Assembly: GCA_023846275.1 (NCBI GenBank)
Contig: JAIUJO010000157.1
Location: 894,983 to 958,982 of the forward strand
Origin: Vanilla planifolia
Taxonomy: Eukaryota; Streptophyta; Magnoliopsida; Asparagales; Orchidaceae
Direction of reading: 5' to 3'
DNA length: 64,000 bases
Shown: positions 47,101-62,334 of the stretch, piece after piece
Position numbering within the stretch: the first letter of the stretch is position 1
Layout: the number at the start of each line of letters is the position of its first letter
Program-made: the position numbers and the translations under genes
Notes under the pieces: generated by a model
What the model was told of the DNA's origin: nothing
The model's input: the letters and a program-made list of their open reading frames with translations, nothing else
Database searches by the model: none

Positions 47101-50100
47101 TAAATCTAATCTTGTGGTATATTTGACTTTTAGTTTGTCATATTATATTACTTTAATAGAACTCATTTTTGATTGAATATCGACTCATTAATAAAATAAT
47201 AATTCATTATTATGCATGCTTGTCTATTTTGTCAATTTGTTGTAATTCCAAATGTGTCATATCATGAAGAAAGAAAGGTGATTCGTCTTACCTCAATGAG
47301 CTCTACACAATTAAATATTCATTTCAATATTTTTTCACATAATTTAATTTTTACAATTTTTCCATGATGTATGATTCATTTTAATTCACAATTGATTTTA
47401 CAATTGACAATATTATACATGATGTTGTTAGTGACTTCTAAGGAATCATTCCCACTTATTTATATTAGTTCTTCAACTTTTTTTTATTTTGTTATAGCAT
47501 TTAGCAACTCTAAATCTTATTTCGTTTGACATATACATCACTTTTATTTTGTTATTTGGCGATACTTTCATTTTTCTCATTTCATCTCTAATATATATTT
47601 ACTTTATTTTAAAATAGTAAATTATAAATATTTATGCCTATTTATATTTTAAACTCTAGGGAATTTTAAATATGGTATGATCGAGAAGAAATAAATGATG
47701 TTGGAGTTATCTAGATAAGGTTTATCTAATTAAATAGTCATTTCTAAGACATTTCTTAGGGTTTTAAAGAATTTTTCTTTTTAAATCAATTCATACTTGA
47801 TTTTACCATCAATGATTTTGTACATGATCTAGGTAAGGAATGTCACACTCCATTCAATTTATCTCCTTCCTTCAAAGTTTTTCCTTTGATTTTATTATAT
47901 TACTATGTAAGTGTAGGTATCCTTTTGTGTAACTTTTTATTTCACTATGATTTTGTTAGGTTACGAAGCGTTCAATTTATCTCTATTCAACTTTATTACA
48001 TATTTAATTTTGTATCACTTTTATTTATGCTTATTTAGTTATGTAATTTGTGAAAACTCTAAAAACATCTCAATTAAGATGGGACAAATGTGGTTTGAAT
48101 CATCTTGACGAGCTCGATTCATTCAAAGATTTATTTTTATAATTAAGTAATTTTGCATCACTTAGGAGTCATTGTTATTTATAACTTAATTGATAATATA
48201 GGATGAAACACAAGTTCTCCTTAATATCATAGTTTTGTTCTTTTTTTCTTTGAATTTTTGTACAATTATTTAAATGTAATCTTTTAGTGTGGGACTTTTA
48301 CATTACTTTTATTTTTTTATAATATATTTCTTTATTTTATCTTATTTAAGCTTTACATATTTTCACTTAAAGTTAAGCTAATAGTTTAATATTATTTGTA
48401 CTTATTTAATTTAGTAATTCAAAATAGTTTCAAATATGGCGTAACTCAAAAGAAATAAACATCATTAAACTCACTAAGTGACTATATCTAAATAAGTATT
48501 CGTTTTTTATTTTAAAATATTTTAATTTATAGGATATTGGAAAGCTTTATGAGGAATTTAAATTCATACCATTTTTTAAGATCAAGATTATTACACAAGA
48601 TATCTTTAGTATCTTGGAATATAACATTCCCTTAGATTTCTTTAATTTTTTGAAATGTTTCACTTTGATTATGTTATATTTCAATGAAAATCAAAATCTC
48701 TCATTATGTAACATTTTTATTTATTTAATCAATATAATTAAATAATTTTAATTTATCTCATTCCTACTTTGTTATATATATAAAATTATTTTTAAATAAT
48801 ATTTTATTATTATTTACTTAGGTTTACTATGGCAATTTCTGGTAATTCCTTGGTGAAAGAATTGTCATTCCACTCATCTCAATGAGTAATATCTAATTAA
48901 ATATTTATTTTTCTATTTTTTAATTTTTTTGGGTTTTTTTAGTGCTTTAATGTAAAATTAGTTTCATACTGCATTTCGTGATCGAGTTTGTTATAGTTGG
49001 TCTACATAGTATCAGTGAACACAATTTTTTAATATAATTTATCTCATTTTTTATTTAGTTATATTATTATATAACTCCAAATTTCATCTTATATGGTATT
49101 TACATCACCTCCATTTGGCTATATTACATTACTCAAATTTTTCTTATTTCAACTTAAGATAAATTGACTTAAACTAAAATAGTAATTGTTTATTTGTTCT
49201 AATTTAAATTTCTAGTTCAAAGTAACTCTGAAAACATTTTTATTGAGACTAAACAATTCTCATTGGACTCATCATGACAACCACTTTCTAATTAAATAAT
49301 TATTTTTATGAGAAATTTTATTAATACTTAATTTGATGGTTGATGATGTTATACTTGATCCCCTTAGTATCTTTTAATGAATAACTCATGTACAATTTAT
49401 TAAATTTCAAACAGTTCTCTTTGATTTTTTTTATAATATAATAAAATAATAATTATCTATTCATGTTAGATTTCATTTTGTACCTTATTTCATTATAAAA
49501 TAAGTTACACAAGATCTCTCTATGTTGGAAAATAATTTTCTTATACAATTTTTCTTATTTTGTTCAAAGTTTTCACACATATTTTTTTCTTTACTCTATA
49601 ACTATAAATCTCCTTTAATATAAGCTTTACTTGTTTTCTATTTTATTATATTAAATTAGTTTATTTAACAAATTTGTGCATTAATATACATTTTCTTAAA
49701 ATAAAAAGACAATTTACTATTATTTGTGTGAATTATTTTGATAATTTTTTGTAATCATTAAAAATATCCAATACAGACGTTACAAAAGCCGTTGGCTCAA
49801 CTAGAGTTTTAGCACATTTTAAGGGGAATTTTGAATTGTCTCTTATTTCACAATTAAAGATGTTACTCTCAATCTCCTTAGGATAATAAAAATAGAAGTT
49901 TCCCATAAATGTTATCTTATTTCTTCTTATTTTTTGTATTGATTTTGCTATATTGCTATGAAATTTTAAATCTACTCTAGCATGACCTTAACAAATCTTT
50001 GATTTAGTTCTTTATTAACTTTCATAAACTAATCTTATTTAAACATTATTATAAACATTCTAAATATTTTAAAAAATAATTTATTATTAATCTTGTTTTT

Positions 50101-53100
50101 TCTTTTGTAATTCATTATATGTCGAACGAGGTCCAATAAGGATAAAATAAATGTCATGGGATTAATCTCATCGAGTTCTATGTAATAAAAATGTTCATTT
50201 TTATATTTTTAAATATTTTTTATTTTTTTGAATTTTTTTATGCATTGTTAGTCTTTTTTGTGAATTATTCTCATTGATTTGGATATAATACAATATTACT
50301 CAAAAATATCTTCTAATGTCACCATTACATTACTTTAATTTGGTTAAATTTGATTACTTTAATCTATGTCATTTCAATTATATATAAAATTTCATAGTAC
50401 AAAAAATATTGTTTATTATTACTCAAGCTTAGTTATTATAATAATTTATAATTGTGCTAAACCATGTTAGCTCAAGATGAAATAAATATCATCAAATTCA
50501 TCCTGCGATGCACTATCTTATTAAAATTTTATTTTAAATTTGTAGGTATTTATTTTTTATTATTTTGGAAAGCTTTAGAGGAAATTTTGATTGATACCAA
50601 TTTTGACAATGGAGGATGTTATACTTGATGTCTTCAGTATCTTGGATGAATCTTTCTCCTATAATTTACTTTTTAATATTTTTCGTCGATTTAGTTATAT
50701 TACTCTATAACTCAAAATGTCTAGTAAAATAAACTACGTGTTGCTTTTTTTAGTGATATTATATTCCTTCAACTTATCTTATTTTTAATTTTATTTATGT
50801 TTACTTAATGTTCTAAAAAAAATTTATTATTATTTATTTTTATTTACTTTTGTCATTCATAAATATTTTTAATAAGCTCCAATTCCAAAAAAAAACAAAT
50901 GTCTTTGGAATAACCTTAATGATCTCTATCTGATTAAATGTTCATTTTTATATTTTGTAATATATTATGTTTTAGAGATTTAGCATGTTTTATGAGAAAT
51001 TTTTATTTCTACATTATTTTAAAATCAAGAACATCACACACAACCTACTTAGTGTCATTCAATATATCTTTCCTTAAAATTTTTTCTCATCTCCTGAAAT
51101 GTTTCACTATGATTTTGTTATGTTATTATGAAACTTTAATTCTCCTCTCTTGTGGCAATTATAATACTTTTATTTATTTAACGTAAATTTTTTAGTATAT
51201 CTTTTCTCATCCTAAATCTATATTTATATAACATTAAATTGTTATTATTTTTGCTTTTTTATGTTGGTGAAATCTATGAATTTAAAAAAGTGTTGTTGAA
51301 AATGAAACAAATATAGTTTGACTCATCTTGATGAACAGTATCAAATTAAAAATTCATTTTTTTTTATTTTTTTTCTTGTGGCTTCTATAGGCTTTGCTAA
51401 TCCATTTGATTTATACATAATTTTAGGGTCATGAATGTTACACTCAATCTCCTCAGTATCATCAAATATAAATTCCTTAAATAATTAAAATAATTTTTTT
51501 AAATGTTTTTTTTGTTTGATTATATTATTATGTAACTCTAAATCTCATTTAATATGAGCTTATTATGCTTTGATTTATTATGTCTTCAATTTATCTCACA
51601 TTTTCTTCAAAATAAATTTACTCAATTAATTTAAAAATATTATTGTTTGTTCTTATTTATTATTTTTTTTTCATATTTATTTAAATAATTCTAAAATTTT
51701 TGCATGCTTTACAAAACATTTCCATTTGTAAATTATTCCAACATCTTGAAATGAAACATTCTCATATAATTTATCTAATTTTTTCACTTTGATTTGATTA
51801 TGTTACTAAGTAACTTTAAATCTCAAGTTTTGTGACACTTACATCTCTTTTTTTTGTTATATTATATTTATTCAATTTATCTCATTTAAACTTTTATATA
51901 TGTGCATATATAAATATACTTAATGGTAAAGTAATAATTTGTTATTATTTATACTTATATACTATGTAATTCATAACATTTTTAAATTAGATGCAATCAA
52001 TAAGAAATAAACATTGTTGGACACATCTCAACTAGATGTCTCATATTAAATATTCATTCTTATATTTTCCAATATCTTAATTTCTTGGTTCTTTGATGCT
52101 TTATAAGAAATTTTAATTTTTACCATATTATATGATCGAAGATGTTATACTTGATCACCTCAATCTCTTGGATGCAACCATCCAGTAAACTTTTATCTCA
52201 TTTCGTCTTGATTTTATCTTTTTTTTGTCATATCAATCTATAACTCTAAATTTATCTTATGTGACTTTTATAATGATTTCTTTTGTTTATATTTCACAAC
52301 AAAAATTTTTTTTAATAGTGTAATTTGAAGTAATTCCAAAAGAGATCAAATCAAGATGAAAGAAATGCCCTTCAACTATTCTCAATGTGCTCAATAAAAA
52401 AACAATTATTTCTATATTTTTTGAATTTTTTGTTTCCTATGGTTTTGGATTTCTTTATATAACTTTCCAACTTAACCATATTTGTTGATCGAGAAAGTTT
52501 AAAAAAATCTCAATTTTTTTTAAGGCAAAATTCTTCTATAACTTATGTCATTTCATGTAGATTTTTAATATTTAATTATTTTTATTACTATTTAACTCTA
52601 AATCTAATATCATGTAAGCATTAAATTACATTACTTTGTTTTACAATATTATTTTAATTCATCTCATTTGAAATTTTGTATATGTTTATTTAATATTAAA
52701 ATAATAGTTTATTATTATTTATTCTTTTACTTTTTTAATGCTTAGTAATTTCAAAAGAGGACAAATTCATATATAAAACTGACATTAGACATGTCTCGAT
52801 TTCCTCTAAACAAATTAATTTTTTTTTTTAAAATATTTTATTTAATTTTTGAGATGCTTTATGAGGCATATAAATTTGTATCCCACTTATGCTCATTCTA
52901 TGTAGTGTCTTTGAATATGTCTTTCATATATTATATATCTCATTTCCATAATAATTTTTCTTAGATTAGCTTACATTCTGATGGAACTCTTCTTATGTTT
53001 TCTTGTTTCCATTGCAATACTTTAGTTAGGTTATATTATAATGCTTTAACTTATCATATTTCGTTGATAATATCTATATTTTTAATAGTAAAAAAATAAT

Positions 53101-56100
53101 ATAATTTTTTTATATTTATTAATTTAGTAAGTTATAGTTAATTCAACATAGGGCTAATAAAGATAAAAAAATGTTGTTAGACTCCTACAGGCTAGTAACA
53201 TCTAATTAAATTTTATCATTGGACTCCTCTTATGCATTATTTGACGACTGAAGATGTCACACTACATCCCTTTATAGTCTTAGAATGATGTTTTCCTATA
53301 TAATTTATAACATCTCCTAAAGCATTTAACTATTTTTTATTATGTTACTATGGAACAATAATTTTTTTTATCGTGTGACTTTTACGATAGCTTAATTTTG
53401 TTATATTTTGCTCCTTTAATTTATCACATATCAACATTAGTATTTATTTATTTTTTATTAAAATAATATTTTATAATTATTTATGCTCATTTGCATTAGT
53501 AATTTTTAGTAATTCTAAACATGGCCCCATTTAGACTAACCAAATGTAGTCATGCTTGCCTTAATGACCACAATAAAATTCATTTTTTTAGTATTTTTTA
53601 GTTTTTATTTTGACAAGATTTACTAGTTATTTTGATCCATGTATTATTTGATGATCGAGGATGTTACATTTGATCTCATTAGTACCTCATAATAAAGCAT
53701 TCCCACACAACTAATATCTTCTTTCAAATTTTTTTTTTGATTTTATTATATTACAATAAAACATCGATTCTTCTCTCATCTTACTAAACATCACTTTGAT
53801 TTAGTTTCATTATATTTCTTCAAATTATCTCATTTAAATTTTATTATATTTTTATTTAATATTAAAATAATAAATTTTTTATTATTTGTAATTAATTTGT
53901 TTGCTAATTGGTAGTAACTCTAAATAATGACCAATTAAGGTAGAATGGTTGTCTTTTAGACTATTCTTAACAAGTTCAATCCAATTAAATAAGAATTTCG
54001 TTTTTTTAAATATTTTATTTTTTATAATTTGCACATTATTTTCGCATAGAGGATCTTAAACCTTTAGGTATCTTGGAATAAGGTTTCATAGTTGCAAAAC
54101 AAACATCATTGGACTATACTAAGTGAGCTCTATCCTATATAATATTTTTTTAATATTTTTTAAAATATATATTTTCTAGGATTTTGTTATATTTTAAAAT
54201 ACTTTTAGGTTTATACAAGAATTAATAATCGAGGATGTTACATTTGATGTCTTTAGTAATCTTATGATGCCACTCTTTCCATAAAATTTATTTCATTTCC
54301 TAAAATGTTTTGCTTCGATTTAGTTACGACATCTATGTAACTCTAATCCCTCTCATGTGACCTTTACAATGCTTTGATTCTATTATATTATATTACTTCA
54401 ATTCATCTTAAATCATCTTTAATATATATTTTATTAATACTAAATTAATGTTTTATTATTATTTATGCTTATTTATTTTTTTAATACATTACATATTTCA
54501 AATTAAGTCTAATTGAGATGAAATAAATGTTAATCGACTCACCTCAACAAGCTCTATCAAATCAAATATTGATTTATTATATTTTTAAAAATTTTACATT
54601 CAAGTGTTTTACTAAGCATTGCAAGATATTTAGATTTATAACTTTTTGTGGGATTAATTACATTAAACTTGAACTCTTCAGTAAGTTGGAATGCAATTTT
54701 CTAATATAATTTATATCTTTCCTTCAAATGTTTTGCTTGGATTTAATTACTTCACCATGTAACTCTAAATCTTTACTTTTATGATCTTTAACAATTCCTT
54801 GATTTCAATATATTACATTTCTTCAATTTATCTCATTATAGATTTGATATATATTCAATATTGAAATAATAATTTATTATTATTTTAGCTTATTTATTTT
54901 GATAATTCATATTAATTACTAAAGTGGTTGGATAAAGGTAAGGTAATAGTTGTTGGTTGTATCTCGATGAACTCTATACAGCAAAATATAATTTTTATAT
55001 TTTCAAATCTTTTATTTTTAAAACTTTGGCATGTTTTACAAAACATGTCAATTCATACATAATTTAGTCATCATTAATATTAAACTCGGTCTCCTCACTA
55101 TCTTGGAGTGAAACATTCCTATAACGTTTATCTCATTAGTTTAAATTATTCACTTCAATTTTGATAGATTACCAAGAAAGTAATTCTTTCCTTATTTAAC
55201 CTTTACATCACTTTTATTTAAATACATTAAATTACATTAATGTATCTCATTTTTGACTTATTACACATTTACATAATATTAAAATAACAATTTCTCATTT
55301 TTTATGCTACATCTGGAAGAGCTTTATCTAATTAAATATTCATTAACATATTTTTCAATATTTTATTTTCAATGATTTTGCATTATTTAAGAAACATTTC
55401 AACTCATGCCTAATTTGTTCATTAAATTTGTCACATTGATTCTCCTTGGTGTCTTGGAATGAAAATTTCTCTTATGACTTACACATTTCATAAATTTTTT
55501 GTACTTTGATTTGGTTGTTTTACTTTCGACATTACTTGCCCCTTCATGCGACATCAAAACACATTGATTTAGTTTTATAACATTTTTTGTGTTGCACCAT
55601 TTCATTTTCAACATAAAATTACATAATTTTAAAAAAAATAATTTATTATTTTCAAAGCTTATTAACATTTATAATTGATAGTTATTAAAAATGAGGTCTT
55701 ATTAAGGTGAGAGAAACATCATCAAATTAATATTTAGATGCATTACCAAATAAAATATTCACTTTTATGTTTTTAAATAAATTATTACCTAGATTTTGAA
55801 TATTTTTTTAAGCTTTTTTAATTCATACATTATTTAAAGATCAAACTTATTACACTTGATCTCCTTCATATAATGGAAACAAAATATCCAATACAATTTG
55901 TCTTTTTATCAAATCTCTTGCATCAATTTAGTTATATTGATATCAACTTTAATTCTCCTCTCCTGAGGCCATGACATAGTTATGATTTAATAATATTGCA
56001 TTGAATTAATTTATTTCATTTTAGCATTGATATATATATTTACTTAATATTAAAAATTTTTATACTAGTATTTTAGGATTAATATATTTATTTTTATAAT

Positions 56101-59100
56101 TTGTGTAAATCTTAAACAAGGCTTGATGATGATGAAACAAATGTCACTAGGCTTGTCTCAATAAGCTTTGCCAAATTAAATATTTTTTATATTTTTAAAT
56201 ATTATATCATTTAGACTTTGTAATGCTATTTAAAAATTTTTACTCATACCTTATATAATGATCAAGGATGCTACATTTAATTTTCTATGTTTGATGGAAT
56301 TCTTGTTTCCCAAATGATTCATCGCATTTCTACAAAATTATTACTTTTCTTTCATTACATCATAATGTTACTCTAAATCTCATCTCATGTGACATTTACA
56401 TCACCGTAGCACAATATTAGTCAATTAACATCACGTTAGTAGTAATATTAACTTAATTAATATTAAAATAATAATTTAAGTTTATTTATACTGATTACAT
56501 TAGTAATTTGAAGTTTATTGAGATAAATCCTAATTATCACAAAACAAATGTCATTGAATGCATACTAACTGGTTTTACAAAATTAAAACTTTTTATGGCT
56601 TTAAATATTTTATTTTGTAAACTTTGGTCATTTTTTCCAAAATATTTAAATTCATCCCTTATTTGTTAATTGACGTTATTACAATCAAAGTTTTTTGTTT
56701 CTTGGAATGTTACTTTTCTATTCAATTTATTTCAAGTTTTCAAATGTTTCACTTACGTTTCATTATTTTGCAATGAACTTCTAATTCTCTCCTCATGTGA
56801 CGTTTACATTACTTTGAATTTAAAATATTACATAAATTAAAATTGTCATATCTTTTTTTTAATACAAATTTTACTAATATCAAAAATTATTTTATCATTA
56901 TTTAACTATATAATTTGTGCTTATAACAACGTCTTATCAAGACATACAAATAGTGTTGGAGTCATCTTGAGGTGCCCCATCCAAATTAATATTTGATGAT
57001 GTTGCAATTTATTTCCTTAGTGCCTTGAAATTATACCTTTCTGTACAATTTATATAATTTCTTTTTTTTCATTGCGATAGCTATGTTACTCTTAATACCC
57101 TCTTGTGTAATGATTATATTACTTTAGCTCATAAATTTTAACTTTATTATATATATGCATATTTATATTACTTTAGCTCATTGGAATGATTTGAATGAGC
57201 TCAATCAAGTTAAACATTGATTTTTTAATAATAAACTTTTGTATTTTCTTACATTTTTACGAAATTTAGGAAGCATTTCATTTTGTTTATAATTAAATGA
57301 TCAAGCGTGTAACGCACGATCTCCTCACTATCTTGGAATTGAACTTTCCCAAAAAGTTTATGTAATTTCTTCATATTATTTGATTTTATTTTGTTATATA
57401 TCTATGTTACTCCTAATCTCCTCTCACATGAGCTTTATAATGCATTATTTTTATTATTTTATATTTCTTTAATTTTGCAATTTTTAGCTTTAATAAATAT
57501 TAGTTTGATATTAAAATCAAATCTTAATTTTACTTATGCTTAGTTAATTTTGGTAATTCATAGTTATCCTAAGTGGGGTCAAATCAAGACAAAAAAACCT
57601 CTTAGAACTCATCCTGATGAGATTTATCTAGTGAAATGTGAATTTTGATATTTTAAATTTTTTATTTTGTAGGATTTTTATATAATTACTAATAATTTCT
57701 ATTTACCTTATTAAAAGATCAAAAATATAACACTCAATCTCCAAATGATCTTGGAGCACTATTTTTGTTTTAAAATTTATCTTATTTCTTTAATTTTTTT
57801 CTAGTTTTGTATAAGTTATTATGAAAGTCTAAATTTCATGATAGGTGACCTTACAAGCTTCTATTTTTTTCATTTTAGTTCTATTCATGTCATTTTTGTT
57901 TTTATAAATATTTGATTAAGTTTAAGATAATAATTTATAATTATTTATGTTTGTTTAATTTAGTTATTTGTTGTCATTCCAAATGAGTTCAAATCAAGCA
58001 AAACAAATGTCATTATACTTATAATGATAACCTCTATCTAATAAAATGTTTATTTTTTCATTTCTTTAGATTTTTACTATTATTTTTAAAGCTATATTAG
58101 GTATTTCAATTAACACTTAACTTAATAATCAAGGATGCTGCATTTATTCTCCTTTGTATATTCGCATGTACCTTTTTCATATGATTAATCACATCTCTAC
58201 ATTGTTTTTTCTTTTTATTTTACCATATTACTTTATAATACTAAATCTTCTACCATGTGACTAATATTTTATCTTTAATAAAAATTCATTTTATTTTAAA
58301 ATTCCAATTTACAATTAGTTTTTTATGCTTATATACTTTTGTAATTCGACGAAATTGAAAACAAGACCTGCTTTATAGAAAATGATTGTCAATTGACTCA
58401 CTTTGATTAGTAGTTTCCAATTAAATATAACTTTTCATATTTTTAAATATTTTATATTCATAGATTGTGCACACTATAATGTGATATATTTATTCTTATC
58501 TAATTTGAGTGTTGAGGGAGCTACACTTGATCTTAGTAGTATCTTGGAGCACAACCTTCCTTTAAAATTTGTCTCATGTCCCAAAACTTTTTATCATTGG
58601 AATTCAACCTTCTCTGACGTGAGCTTCACATCACTTTGATTTTTGCAATTTAAAATGCCTCAATTTATCTATTTTTTCTCTTATTATATTTTTAATTAAT
58701 ATTAAAATATTAATATATGACTAACAATGCTTATTAAATTTAAAAAAAATTTGTAATTTGAAAGGTTGACGGAGATGAATCCCATACTATTGGACTAATT
58801 TTGATGAGCCACACCCTCAAAATATTTTCACTTTTTATATTTCCTAATAAATATATTTTATGATATTTTATAATTTTTCTTTTGCATAAATTGTACCTCA
58901 TTTTGTTAAATTTTCTTACATTGATTTCGTTATATAGGCATGGAATTATTATTCTACCCTATTGTGAAATTTAAATCACATTAATTTAGTTACATTACTT
59001 TCCATCATGTTAAGTCATTAATTTTTATTTATTCATTATTTAAATAATAATTTTTTTGCAATTGTGATTAGTTAGTATAATGATTTAAAATAATTTTGAA

Positions 59101-60605
59101 TGATGTGTGATCATAAAGAAAAAGCTTTATTGGACTTTTTTGAAAGTACTCTATCAATTTAAAAGTTTATTTTTTATATTGTACAGATATATTATTTTAT
59201 ATGGTGTTCATTACTTTTACAAGATATTTCAATTCATACCTAATTTCATAATTGAAGTTGTTGTACTTGATCATTTTAGCATGCTAAAATGCAACATTTT
59301 AATAAACATGTCTTTATTTTTAAATTTTTTTGCCTTGTCTTTTGTTATATTATTTATTAACTTTAAATCCTATATCTTGTAATTTTTATATTTCCTTTTT
59401 TCTATATTAATTTGCTTCAATTTATATAATTTCAGTTTTAATATAAATTTGCTTAATACTGAAATAATGACTTAATATTATTTGTTCTTTTTTATACTGC
59501 TATTTCATAGTTCTACAAATTGGCGTCCGACAGAGACATGGCAAATGTTGTTGGAAGTTTTTCAATGAGCTATGTCTATTTAAATATTCATTTGTATAAC
59601 TTTGAATATTTTTTACATTAAGTTTTAAAAATCTTTGTAAGACATTTGAATTTGTGCCACATTTGATGTTAGTGATCATTAAAATCCATTTTGTTATATT
59701 GGAGTACAACTTTCTCATATAATTTATCATTGTTTTGATGCATCATTTTAATTTTTTTCTATTGCTATGAAGATCTAATTCTTCCATTGTAGAACATTAA
59801 CATCAGTATGATTTGATTATATTCTGCTACATCAAATTTTTTAATTTTTTTAATGCGCATTTGCTTAATTTTAAAGTAATAATTAAATATTATTTATTAT
59901 TATTTTTATTTATAAATTCATATTAATTACAAATGAGTCCCATTGGATATAAGATAAATGTCACTACACAAGTCTAAATGAACTTTATCTATTGGTATAT
60001 TTATTTTTGTACTATTTCATTTTCTAAAATTTTGACATATTTTATATGACATTTCATTATTAGTTTTTAATAATTAAGGATATTACACTTGAACACCTTA
60101 ATATCTTTTAATGCATGTTTCCTATGCAACATATCCTATTTCTTCAAAAGGTTTTCTCCTATTTGGCTATATTACTATGTTAATCTAAATGTCCTCTCAT
60201 GTGACCTTTACAATTCTTTGATTTTGTTATATTACACTATTTTAATTAAACTCATTTAAGTATTTAAATATTTTTACTTGAAAATAAAAAAAATAATTTA
60301 TAATAACATACGCTAATTTACCTCTGTAATTCACAATTATTGTGAAGAATGTTTGATTGAGATAAGATAAACTCCATTGAACTCATCTCATCAAGTTTTA
60401 TCGAATAATTTTTTTTATTTTTTTATATATTTTAATTTCTAATTTTTTGGCACATTTGATAAGATATTATAATTTCTACCTAATTAGATTATGTACGACA
60501 TTACACTGGATTTTCTTACTGTCTTAGAATGCAACTTTCGAACACCATTTATTTTTTTTCTTCTATCATTTCATCTTTAAATTACTTTGATTTTGATATA
60601 TTACA

Positions 60606-60644
60606 TTATTATTATTATTATTATCATTATTGTTATTATTATTA
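60606..60644. repeat. (ATT)n run in satellite
   Basis: Imperfect ATT trinucleotide run of about 39 bases inside the array. Confidence 0.9.
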
Positions 60645-62311
60645 CATACTACTCTAAAATTTAAAAAATCATTTATGATTATATTCACTTTGTTAACATG
60701 GTAATTCATAGTTATTTTGATTGAGGATAGATTGAGGTAAAACAAACCCCATTTAATTTTTCTCAACAAGCAATGTCCAATAAATTATTAATTTTTAATA
60801 TATTCTTAAAGAAATTAATATTAAAATTTTTTCACTCTTTGACAGATTTTCAAATTAATATTTGATTTGATGATGAATGACATTATATTCTAACTCCTAA
60901 ATATTTTAATGTATAGCTTTCTCATATAAGTAATCCTTTTTCTTCAAATATTTAGCTTTGATTTGACTATGGTATTGTGCAACTCTATACATTCTCTTAT
61001 GCATCTCTTAATAAAGTTGATTCAATCAGATTACGTATTTTCTGTTTAACTAATTTCAATTTCATAATATATTTACATAGTATAAAAGTAATATTTTTTT
61101 ATAAATGATCACTTAATTTGCTAATTCATTGTGATTCCTAACAATATTAAATTGGATGGAACCATTGTTTTTGTATCATCTTCAGAACCTTTTTACAATA
61201 AAAACTTCATTTTTATAATTTTTAATACTTTATCTTCTTTGATTTTTTAATGTTTTACAAAATATTTTAACTCAAGTAATATTTAATTACGAGGAATATT
61301 ACACTCAATCTCCTTAGTATCTTGAATAAAAAATTATTCAATAATTTATTTCATTTCTTCAAGTATTTCATGGAGATTTTATTATATTACAATGTTACTC
61401 ATATTCTATTCTTGTGTGAAAATTATCTCTCTTTCATTAGGTTATATTAGATAACTTTATTTTTTTACTTTTCAATTTTAATATTTTTTACTTAATATTA
61501 AAAAATAATTTTTTATTATTTATCCTTATTTAACATAGTAATTCATCTTTATTATAGCTAAACTATGATAAAGAGTAAAAAGAACATTTGTTAATCTCGA
61601 TTATATCTATCTAATTAAACATTAATTATTATGTAAAATCGTTTAAATATTTCTTTCTAAAGTTTTAGGATGCATTACAACATATTTTGACATAGTATAA
61701 AGGTTAGCATCAAGGTCATTAGACTTGTCCTACTTAATATCTTTCAATCCAATATTCCCACATACTTTACTTTATTCTTTGAATGTTTTTGCCTTGATTT
61801 GAAGATATCAATATGGAATTCTAAACCTCCTTACACGTGATCTTGGCAACCATCACTTTTGCTATATTAAATTACTTTTTCTCATTTCCATTCCTATATA
61901 TACTTACTTAAAATTATGGTAAAACCTTATTATCATTTTTCTATTATCACATTGGTAATTCATAGCAATTCCTAATGGAGTAAAATGTGATGATATAATC
62001 ACCAGTAGACCCATCTGGACAAGCTCAATCAAACTAAATATTCACTTTATATTGTTAAAACATTTTTTTATCATTTTGGAATGTTTTATGAATGGTATTA
62101 ACCTATTCCTAATTTGACAATACGGGATGTCATAGTTGATTCCCATTATTTCTTCAAATGCAAAAGTCTTATAAAATTTGTCTCAATTGTTAAAGTGTTT
62201 TTTATTTATTTTTTATAAAATGAAACTTTGTTCACTTCTCAAAAGATGTTTACATCACTTTGATTTAATTATATGACATTATTTTAATTTATGTTATTTT
62301 AATTTTGACAA

Positions 62312-62334
62312 ATATATATATATATATATATATA
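62312..62334. repeat. (TA)n run in satellite
   Basis: TA microsatellite of about 23 bases, again at the 'aatatatatttactta' position before the A+T landmark. Confidence 0.9.
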